From Lytechinus pictus (taxonomy: Eukaryota > Echinodermata > Echinoidea > Temnopleuroida > Toxopneustidae): a stretch of DNA of 64,000 bases. Of the stretch, positions 23,601-35,600 are shown piece after piece (the first letter of the stretch is position 1; every line of letters begins with the position of its first letter). The translations under genes and the position numbers were made by a program. Under the pieces are notes generated by a model. The model was not told the origin of the DNA. It ran no database searches and saw only the letters and a program-made list of their open reading frames with translations. The stretch spans positions 767,001-831,000 of the forward strand of contig NW_026974141.1 in NCBI RefSeq assembly GCF_037042905.1. The letters run 5' to 3'.

Positions 23601-26600
23601 AACCACAGCAACAAGCGTCAATTTGGCGCACTGTGACAAAAGCGCGCACCAGCATTGGACATGTTTTATACACGTGCCCGATACGCGCTAAATTAAGCGT
23701 AATTTATACAGGAAATCTGCATAAACCATGGACTCAACTGTGGATTTTCAAAACCACCTTTGTGAATTCGGGCCACTTTGTTTGTAGGTTTTTATCCGAT
23801 AAGATACACTGACTATTTTAGACAAAAGCAGTTAACTGAGATATCAGTGAAAAAAAACCCAGATGGTTAATTGGCTGTACTATCATTGATCACTTGATTT
23901 ATTAAAGCCATTACAAACCAGCAGCCTAAAATCCTCAACTACTCAAATCTGGCCAAGTTCCTTACCCATAATGCAAGATACTGAGCAGAGAAGTCTTGTA
24001 TTAAAGTAGGCCCAATGGAATGACAACACTTAAATGATAGTACTCGGTATATTCATGCCACAAAAATTATGCTACCAAGTTGCAAAACATATTTTTACTC
24101 TCAAAAACATTTCAGTTTCTCTATACAAATAAAACTGGAGGCTAATTAATTTACTATACTTTTTCTGTAATAGTCATCTCAATAGGTATATCATATGAGA
24201 TTGTGGTGCTAGATGTTTATTATTTGGAGTATATTTTTTTTCAGTAACCTTGTATCTCTTTGTGTTTATCCATAGGGTAGCCAAGGAGAAGCGTCTTCGG
24301 CTGTGGAAAGATTACACCCCACCCACTAAGACTGTTGATATTGGAGAGAAGTACTTCAGTGGAAAGGTTTGCATTCAATTCATTTGGAAATCAGTATATC
24401 TCTCTAAATCTATAAAACTCTAAATCATCTAGCACCTGAATATCTTAATAATACCATCAAATTATACACACCCTCTCGTAATCTTCGTTCAATCACTGAC
24501 ACATGCAGACTTTGCATTCCCTTGTCAAAACTCTCCTCTGCCGAAAAACGGTTTGCTGTAGCAGCTGCCAAGACTTGGAATACTATCCCTCTTTCAATAA
24601 GAAATGCTTCCAGTGTTCTTGGCTTCAAATCTTCCCTTAAAACATACCTTTTTCCTCAATAATTAATTTCCCTTTTTATGTTGAATATTGTAGTAATTAT
24701 TGCAAATGTTGAATTGTTATTCCTACATTGTACGCGCTATGGTACGTTTTGTTTTTAGCGCCTCTAAATACCCATTATTATTATTATTATTATTATTATA
24801 TCAAGAGTTGCATTTGATTTTATTTTGGGGTTGTCCGTCGATCCATTTTCATTCTTGCGATGACTATAAAGGAATTGTTCGACTGATCAACTAGAGATTT
24901 TTGGGTCCCAAGGTCACAGAGGTCATTATTTCAAATTATATGAGAATCCTCTAGTTATTATTAAAGTCCACGCATAGTCACTTTATGTACTAACCTCTAG
25001 CATCATTGTTAATACACAGTTCTTTTCATCTAACGGCAGGCCTTATATTTCAATGTTCCTACGGCAATGCCACTTTTCCTTATAGTAACGCTAAATGGAA
25101 TAATTGAGAAGGTTACATAACTATCCAAGTCCAATGAAAGGAGCATTGATGCCAATCAAAAGGGCATCCAGATACATGGTATTCAATGGCCTAGGATTGA
25201 AGAGAAATACGGAGGCATTTGAACAAACCTTCGAATGCAAATTTATTCTGCCGACCTGTTTTATACCTCACCTCACCAGGTGAGGTGAAAGGGTACCTGG
25301 CAGGAATTTATTCCTTGAAATGCCGAGCGCTGGAAGCTAGCTGCTTGAGCTACAGCCGGCGTAATAATATCCAAGTCCTTTGGAAGCGCATAGAGACGTT
25401 ATTCATAATGTGTCATGCGCTATACAAGAACTGACTATAATTATTATTATTATAAATGTACATTTTAAGATTTGTGATGTTATTGACAATGCAAGCATCT
25501 CAGGTATTCACAGTATTATACAAACGCACACAGCGCCTTGTGCTTTTTGCAAATTTTAATATCCTCGAGCATACTGCATCACCACAACACACTCATAAAT
25601 GCATTATTTGTATGTTATTTTTTGAATTGCAGATATCGGTTGAAAATTCACTTCTCATAATAGATAAATTTGTTTGGTTTTATTTGAAACAGGTTATGGA
25701 AGTTGTCAATGCAGATGCACTGGTTGTCAAGCTCGATAATGGAACCTTTAAGAAGATCACTTTATCTAGTATACGACCTCCAAGACTTCCTGCTACCACA
25801 GAAGAAGCCCCTAAGGTAACATAATGCTCTCACATATATAACTGTCAAAATAATTTACTTCAATAACATATTTTTCCAAAGGATTCACATCATAAAATTT
25901 ACAAGAGTTGCAGTATAATGGAGGTGACAATTCTAATAGCGCAGCTTGTTATGAGTGACAACATAACATAAAGAAAAGACACGATACTAAAAAGGACTGG
26001 GATGAAAAAAAAAATTCCATGCAAAGTACAGTACATAACAAATGAAAAAAAAACCCAAAATTAGGGCAACATACACTCGATATGTCAAAAGAAACGTCAA
26101 CCAATCAACCCACACTGAAACTATATACAATGTAGGCATTCCCTCAATTAAGGGACTGGACGTATGAATTTTATTTAAGAATAATAGCCGGATTTTCATG
26201 CAACACCCCTACATTGTTTATGAAAGGCCTCTTACATTTATATTCTTGTTATTTTTATCTGTTCAGGATCGACGGGTTAGACCGTTGTATGACATTCCAT
26301 ACATGTTTGAAGCAAGGGAATATCTGAGGAAGAAGTTAATTGGTAAGAGGATCAACGTGTCTGTTGATTACATCAAACCTGCCTCTGATGGCTATCCTGA
26401 GAAAACATGTGCAACTGTCACCATTGGACAAGTGTAAGCTATTCCATCAATTGCATTATAATTTTTTTTTTTTCAATTATGCATTTTATCCACCTTTCAA
26501 TCACCTAAAATCACATTATACAGATGTGCTCAATAGTTAGTGAATCCTACCACAAGATGTACTCCTTTATACTCACTGTTGATTGTAGACAACAACACTA

Positions 26601-29600
26601 GAATGTTTCAACGAACCCAGAGAAACAAACTTTATCGAATGTTATATTTCATCACCTGACTTCACAATAAAATACCTAAAACATAGCAGAACTTGAACAC
26701 TTAAAATATGTTCATTTTCTTGTAGGGTTCACAAACTTTTGAGCACCTGTTAGTAGGATGTTGATTCTATTTTATAGATTTTCTTAGAAATTCCTTTGTT
26801 GGTTTTTCAATTAGACATTTTAATTGACTTTCCAATCTCATGCAATCAAAGTATTTACAAGGTATTTATAATTATTAGATAAAATCAACATAAAACAAAC
26901 AGGCATTGAAAAATAAAAGAATTATTGATGATTAAACTGAAAGATAGTGATGATGATGATGATGATGATGTTGATGATGACGATCATAGAAGAATGTGGT
27001 GGTCTGCTTTCACAACAAAAAGCACAAGGAACCATTAGAGATAATTGGTTTCGGGACACCCCCTCCCTTCATAAACAGCTCAACCCATGAAAAATTGAGA
27101 GCACTTTCCTTTGAATAAAGATAAGAGAGAAACCTTTTCCAGCCCATCTTCACATACATGTAGATCGGCTCGGGTGTTCATATTTTATGGAATTATCCAT
27201 ACTTATTATGATGAAGATTTTATAAAGATTAACTTCCATTTTTTTTTGCAACAATGATGACAAACAAATCATTCCATTCACTATAAGAATGATATCACAT
27301 TGTGATTATATATGATCTCGTTAGTCTGAGTTGCAGACCCCCATCTGTCTTCTCTGTCTCTCGGGCAATGAATTTGCATCAGCCGTGATGCATTCATATA
27401 GCTGACCAAGGGTGATGCTTTGCTATCAATTACAAATACTCATTCTTTGAAAACATGTTTACACCAATCACATTGCACCATGCCAAATGCTGGTAATTGT
27501 AACTTGGCATTTCCATTAATAATATTAAAGGGGAATCCAACCCGAAAAGGAAACTTCTTGTTAGAAGAAAATGAAAAATCTGACAGGCAGATAGGTGAAA
27601 AATATTGGTCTTAAAGTTATGGATTTTTAACAGCTTTAAAATAAGAAAAGAATTGATCACTATACCTATGGAGACTTCAAATTGACCACATTGAGATACA
27701 TGTATATGGGACAAGGACTACTTTTCCATTTGCTCCAGTACACAGAATGGCTGAAATATCATACTGTATTTTCAAGTTTCAAAATTTTATTTTTCTTTAA
27801 TTGGGACATAAAACAATATGCCTTCTGTGTTATGTTTCGATTACTGTTCTGGCAAATAACTTCTTTAATAATAGAAAATTACAAAGCCCTGATATCAGGG
27901 TTGGCCAAGGTGAGAAATACTGCCTGGATAATGTTTGAGGAAAATGGGAAATAGCTGGAAAAAAAGATATACTTCTTTATCATTTTCCTGTTCCTCCCTG
28001 TGCATATTAAGTACTTAACCAGCATTTACAAGAAGGTATCGCAGAAAATTTGTGACATTTAATGGACTGTGTTATAAGCTGTGTCTTTGCAAACATGGGT
28101 AATTCTCAAGGTTTATTTCATTTGATCATACAGCAATGTGGCTGAAGCATTGGTGAGCAAGGGATTATGTACAGCGCTACGTCACAGACAAGATGATGAT
28201 CAACGGTCGGCTCACTATGATGAACTGTTAGCCGCAGAGACACGAGCCATCAAGAATGTCAAAGGCCTACATAGTAAAAAGGAACAACCCCTTCACAGAG
28301 TCGCTGATCTCTCAGGGGTATGTATCAGGGAAAAAAAACATGGGGGCTTGGGGCAATTTGCCCCTGAAATGCTCAAGAGAGCCCTGGAAACTGAAAAAGG
28401 AGCCCTAAAAAAAAATCCCCATTCATTACAATATTAAAGCCTATCCGATATCGCAGATTTAGGGAGTAACTTGTGAAAAATAGCCCCTGAAAATAAAAAC
28501 AATTTTTTTTTTACCGGTATGAAGGCTATTTCATTAATACAGTCTAATATTGATAATAATATGCAACATTTATAGACAGGTGGTTCTTTGTACAATGTTT
28601 TTAAGCATGGCATATAAATACTATCATTGGCTTTAGGACAATTACCCTGTTCAGGTGTTTAAAAATTCAAGTTATCTCTTCCTACCAGGTATCTATTTAC
28701 TACACCTGGGTAAAGAGTGGCAAGTATGGATTTTCTAAGGCAATAAAATTTAATTGTGACTGTTTAATGTCTGAAAGCCACTGGTCTAAAAAATAGCTTG
28801 ACATAATAATAATTGAATTCTGCAAAAAATTGTTTCCAAACATAGACCATTATCAAGAGCAACCTTATTGAATAGCTTGTCTCTAGCTGCTCGTACTTGA
28901 AATCTGCATGCATAAGATTATTACCCCCCCCCCATCACTGTTACAAATCCAAATACAGAATGAACAATGTTTTGTTTGACAGGATTCTGCCAAGGCGAAG
29001 CAGTTTTTACCGTTCCTTCAACGAGCTGGTCGAACTGAAGCTGTTGTAGAGTTTGTCGCTAGTGGATCTCGATTAAGACTCTTCTTACCCAAAGAGACAT
29101 GCCTTATGACATTCCTACTCGCAGGTTGGTACAATACTCAGAAATATTTCACAACAGGGGCCTCATTTCATGAAGGACTTGCTATTATCTTATCTCAGAG
29201 ATGCCAATTGCTCCTTTTTGCAGTATTACATAATGATTTTTTAAAAGAAAATATTGCAGGTTTAGTAGAAATATTTGTCTACAAATGTTTTATTATGCAC
29301 CATGTGTTTTACAAAAAAAAGATGAATATGGTTTATTTACCAAAATTATTTTATTTTCATCTCTAAAAATACTGTAAAATTATTTGAAGAGGTTGGCATC
29401 CCTGGTTGACAGCTATCATGGTTATGCCCAATTCTTTGTTCATATAATTCCATGTATTCATTTATTCATTCATTCATTCAGTCACTCGTTCGTTCGTTTC
29501 TTCGTTCACTCACTAATTCATTCAATGAAGATTGCTAGAGTTATTCCTATTTTTAAAGGAGGAAATTCCGAAACGTTGTCCAATTACCGTCCCATTTCTA

Positions 29601-32600
29601 TTTTACCCGTTTTTTCTAAATTATTTGAAAAATGTTTATATAATCGTATTTTAAATTTTATCAATAAGTGCAATATTTTTACCCATAGTCAATATGGGTT
29701 TAGAGCGGGGCACTCCACATCGTCAGCATTACTTGATTTTATTCAGAAAGTTACAAATGAAATTGATAACAAGAGTATATTGATAGGTTTATTTCTAGAT
29801 TTGCGAAAAGCATTTGATACGTTAGATCATAATATTTTGTTGAAAAAACTATATGCATATGGAATAAGAGGAATTACTTTAGACTTATTAAAAGATTATC
29901 TATCTAATCGCAAACAATATGTATTATGTAATGGAATTAAATCAGAATTGAAATCTATAAGATGTGGAGTGCCCCAAGGTTCGATACTTGGACCTCTTTT
30001 ATTCCTTTTATATATTAATGACATGTGCAATGTATCCAGTAAACTTAAATTTATCTTATTCGCAGATGACACCAGTATATTCATGTCCCACAAAGATTTA
30101 CAGACGTTACAAACAGAATTTAATGAGGAATTACAGAAGGTTACCGATTGGTTATACTTGAACAAGTTATCCCTCAATGTCTCTAAAACTAACTTTATGA
30201 TATTTACAAATAAGAAAATAAACTCCAATGAAATTGATATAAAATTGTGTGGTTCAATGATAAAAGAAGTTTCATCTTTAAAATTTCTTGGTGTCATAAT
30301 CGATAATAAATTAACGTGGTTAAATCATATTGATGCCATCTGCAATAAGATATCTAAGAACATAGGCATAATGTACAAATTGCATAATTTTCCACCAAAT
30401 ATTTTAAAGATGCTGTATTATGCTATTATTTCACCATTTTTAAATTATGGCATTCTTGCCTGGGGAAGTGCTGCGAATATTTATTTAGACAGATTACATA
30501 AACTTCAAAAACGTGCAGTCAGAATTAAAAACAACTCCCCTTTTTACGCCCATTCTTATCCTATTTTTCATTCACTTAAAATTTTAAATATTTATGATAT
30601 GTACAAGTATGAAATGGGACTTTTTATGTATCTATGTTCTAAAGGACTTTTACCTTCTTTTTTATTGAACTGTTTTAAATTAAATTATAATATTCATGAA
30701 TACCCTACTAGAAATGCTGCAAACTTCCACCTTCCTAAAATAAGAACTTGCCTTTCTCATAAATCTATTTTCTTTCGTGGCCCACTACTTTGGAATTCTT
30801 TGCCGGTTAATTTGAAAACATCTTGTTCATTTAATATTTTCAAACGTAACTTCAGAAACTTTATATTTGATAATTAAACCTGTTTGTAAATATTTATATA
30901 TATATATATATAATCTAAATCTTACCATTTGTGTATCTATGCCTTTGTATTGTCTTCTAATTGTTTTTTTTTTTTTACTTTTGATATTGTCAATAATTAT
31001 TATTCTTTTTAAAGTAAGTTGGGTCGGCCTTTTTATAAGGATATTCTTTTCCTTTTTGGCTGCTTCCCTCTCAATGCTTTTTTATGTCTTTGATGTTATG
31101 TAAACTTTGTTCCTATGTATTTTACCACACTTGTGTTCATTTTTATGCAGAGGCAAAATAAACTTGAATTGAATTGAATTGAATCAATCCAGTCGGTCGG
31201 TCGGTCAATCTGTCAATCATTCAATCAATCAATCATAATTCTAGGCATTCATTCCTTTAATCATCCATCAGTCCATCCATCCATGTGGGTTTTTTACTTG
31301 ATTCATTATTAGTGTTATATTTTGTGATTACAGGGATTAGCTGTCACGTATGGCAAGGACTGGTCCAGGAGGTCCAACTCAAGGAGAACCATTTGTACTT
31401 GATTCATTACTAGTGTTATATTTTGTGATTACAGGGATTAGCTGTCCACGTATGGCAAGGACTGGTCCAGGAGGTCCAACTCAAGGAGAACCATTTGTAC
31501 TTGATTCATTAATAGTGTTATATTTTGTGATTACAGGGATTAGCTGTCCACGTATGGCAAGGACTGGTCCAGGAGGTCCAACTCAGGGAGAACCATTCGG
31601 TGAAGAAGCTCTTCAATTCACCAAAGAGACATGTCTACAAAGAGAGGTAAGATGGATCATCAATAGTACCAGTCAATGATACACACGTGTCTTAAATAAA
31701 AAATGAAAAAAAATCTATATATTATTATTCAAAATTAAATCTAAAAAAAAAAAAATTTGAAAATTCTTTTTGCCCTATTGATCGGGGGTCTGGCAATATG
31801 CAGTGCCAGACCCACGTAGCTCTATCCCTTGCATCATTGTAGCAGTAACTCCCATCTTTTAACGTCTTTTGGTCTGACGGGGCTAGGGTTTGAACTCCCG
31901 ACCTCCTGGATTGTGAGACGGACGCTCTACTAACTTAGCTAACACACCAATAGCACTTGCCAGTTATAGTAATGAATAAACAAAGGTATTAGAATATTCT
32001 TGCGAGCAGGTTTTCTCATAAATGCCTCTCTTTCGAGCAAAGGTACCAAATCTTGGGTAACAGTTTTGTCTGTCATCTGAGAATAGAAAATTCGAAATGA
32101 AACTGAGATGAGATAGAAGACACACAATTACCATTTTTGGGACATGTCTCAAAACACCCAATGCTGCTAAATTTTCATATTTTTCTTTAATCTTAAAAAA
32201 AAAAAAAATTTGTAGGTGGAGGTAGAAGTTGAGAACATGGACAAAGGTGGTAATCTGATTGGTTGGTTGTTTGTTGATGGTGTTAATCTCTCTGTATCTC
32301 TGGTGGAACAAGGACTCTCGAAGATGCACTTCACTGCAGAGAGAAGCAACTATTCCAGACAGATCTCTGATGCAGAAAATAAAGCAAAGTCCAGCAAATT
32401 AAAGGTAATAATAATAATAGTAATTATAAACAGTTCTTGTGTAGTACGTATTACAATAAAAAATCTGTAGGATTTTTTATCTGGCAGTTACATATACCAT
32501 AGGAACGATTCAATTCTAAATCTATTGTAAGCCCCAAATGCAAGCATGAGTTTCTTTATGAAATGGAAATTTGTTATTGATTTGCATTTGATTACAACTC

Positions 32601-35600
32601 CACTTCTTGCTATGGCCCATTACATTCCTTGCAATGCCCAATTAGTCTTTTTTGGATTCCTTCAATCCAGAATGAAATAACAATAATGATGGCATTGTTC
32701 TTGAAATCCTAGGTTTGGGAAGACTACGTGGAACAGGTTGAAACAGTGCAGGTTGAAGAGACGGAACGGAAACCTAAATATGTAAAGATCTTGGTGACGG
32801 AAGTTGGGAAGGAGCTGGACTTCTTTGCACAGTATGTTGAGTCAGGTGAGTAGATGGGTTTGCTATTAGAGATTGACATTCAACACAATCCTTTTGTTGA
32901 TCGAATGAAACCCGCTGCCTAGTGATTATTATGTGCATGTTAAAGGACAAGTCCACCCCATCAAACAGCTGATTTGAATAGAAAGAGAAAAATCAAACAA
33001 GCATAACACTGAAAATTTCATCAAAATCGGATGTAAAATAAGAAAGTTATGACATTTAAAGTTTCGCCTAAATTCACAAAACAGTATGTGCACATCCAGG
33101 TCGGTATGCAAATGAGGAGACTGATGACGTCATCCACTCACTATTTCTTTTGTATTTTATTATGAAATCTTAAATATTATATTCTTCTCATTGTCAAGTT
33201 AAACAACGATCAATTCCTCACTGAACATGTGGAATGAGCATTGTTTAATACTATATGGTTCAGTCAAGTTGGTCCGTATTGTCAAATATATAAAAAATGA
33301 AATAATGTATAATTTAAACAATAAAACACAAAAGAAATAGTGAGTGATAGACATCATCGTCTGACTCATTTGTATGTCACTGAGTTGTGCGTATCACTAT
33401 TTTGTGAAAAATAAGTGAAACTTCAAAATGCCATAACTTTCTTATTTCACATCCGATTTTGATGAAATTTTCAGCATTATGCTAGTTTGATTTTTCATTA
33501 TTTATTTAAATCAACATTTTTCTGGAGTGGACTTGACCTTTAATGAGAACATACAGGTGTTCCAACAACAGCGACTACCAAGGCGTATCTGATCATTTAC
33601 AAAGGCACAGATTCCCTTTTCTTGGGTTTTGTTGGCTGATGCCCTGATCAGAATATACCTTTCAATCAACATGCTTCACATTGGAAGCAGCAAAGTTCAG
33701 AAGCAGATGATTTTGTGATATAAAGTATGTTATTATGCGATGTGCAAACTTCCGCTCACACATAATGACCTCAATATAGCATTGAAAGATACACGATCTC
33801 TACAATGTACATGCTATGTGCTATGTTTCTCTGTAATATTAGCTGGAAACTTGGAAACAAAGAGATTGTAAACAATTAACAATCACAATATTGTCTCTAT
33901 CTTAAAATATGCATTCATTTTCCCAAATAAACCACATCGAACGAAGGTAAATGAGAACTGCTCATCGACTTACCAGGATTTAAGTGATATATCATCTTCT
34001 GCGCAAACTGAGTTTGTGGAATATCAATGTCCAATCGTGAATTGTTTCTTTCAACTCCTGGCCTAACTGACGGCGGAACACAGTAGGATCAAAGTAGACA
34101 AAATATGGAGAGAATGTTATTCAGAGAGCAATGACGGTCACATGTTAGTGAATTCATTAACTATTAAATCGATGGGATAGGTCCATGGGTTTGATCGTGG
34201 ACCTACAAAGAGATAGACATTAATTGGTTAGCTAATGGGCATTTTCACGGTAACTGACATTACACGGCACAATGTTTTCACACCTTTCATTGTGTGTATC
34301 TCTAAAACAACAAATGATGGGAGTTTGCTTTTGATAGAGTTGATAAAGTGAACCTTGCTGTATACTCTGATACTAAGTTTTCCTATGTAACCACATTTTT
34401 TTACGCATCAGCAAGAAAAAATGTGTCGGTAACTGACATTACGCAAAAGGACATGCAATTTCAGGGTGTTCATTAAAATTGAAATATCTCATGTCCCTGA
34501 GTAGATAGAGTAATAATTTGAATTTGTAAATATACCTCCATTACTAGGTTAACCCTAACTCTCCCGGGGTATTTTGATTCTTGTCCTTCCCGGGGGGGGG
34601 CCATTATGGCCCCCCCTTAAGATCTCGGCCGCCGATCGCGCGAGCGACGCAAAAATTTGCACGCTGGTAGTGTGCGATGTAATCTACAAGGCTGTATGGT
34701 AAAATTTTCCAAAATAATGAGATTTTATTTTATATGAATTAATTATGCAAATTTATGCATAAATCATACTTTTTGCTCTAATTCACTAAATAAAGCTTCT
34801 AGAATGCTAATTTTTGTTAAAAATATTCTTTGTAGCATTCTTAACAATCGCAATAAAAAAAAACTTCAGTTTGGAAATTAATTTCTTATGTATTTTATTG
34901 TTTTATGAATTTCTTATGTATTTCTTTGTTTTTTTTACTTTTTGTTTTTTATTGTTTTTTCAATGGAAATTGTTCCAGACTTAATTCTGATCATAAACAA
35001 GGCAAAATTAATTAAGTTTAATCAGTAAAAGTAGAAATAATGATACATTTATGAATTTTGGCTAAATACACAATTTGCATTGGATTTGTAAATGAAATCA
35101 CGTTTATGAGCAATTTTGGGTCTGACATGCACTTACATAATGTTGCGTAATGTCGTAACCGTGTACTCGGGCGTCACAAATTTGGGCTCAAAATTTGCGC
35201 GAGACTTGAAAGTAAAAAGTCAGTGAGCGGCGAGGTCAAAAAATTTTGCGCAGCAGATATATCGCAAAAATTGTCGAGGGGGGGGGCCATAATGGCCCCC
35301 CCCCGGGAGAATTAGGGTTAAGATGTGTCAAAATATTTAACAATTCGTTTTTGTCTTTTGGGGGCTATGATAATTTTTCCACAACCATGCTGGTAACTGA
35401 CATTACACTTAATTTGCCATAGAGATAACACATGGAAGTCAAATGTGTGGAATCATTGCATTGTATCTTCTGTGCAGGGCTTCACATTAAAGTGAGCTTG
35501 ATGTGAAAGTATACCAGAGTTTCTAGGAACATTTCAATGAAAAAACTTTTTCTTTTTCTTAATTCCTTTCTTTGATTTGAACATTTTTATCATTACTTGT

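Noticed and set aside
26198..26266. Extension of SND1 exon 11 upstream to an ATG
   Set aside because: Sequence before 26267 ends in a clean polypyrimidine/CAG acceptor and its translation has no family match.
29896..30297. Minus-strand 133-residue open frame
   Set aside because: Antisense shadow of the LINE reverse transcriptase frame.
31350..31679. A continuous 109-residue protein with internal repeats
   Set aside because: It reads through intron-derived sequence between tandem exon copies. The family-consistent product uses only the last acceptor at 31537.
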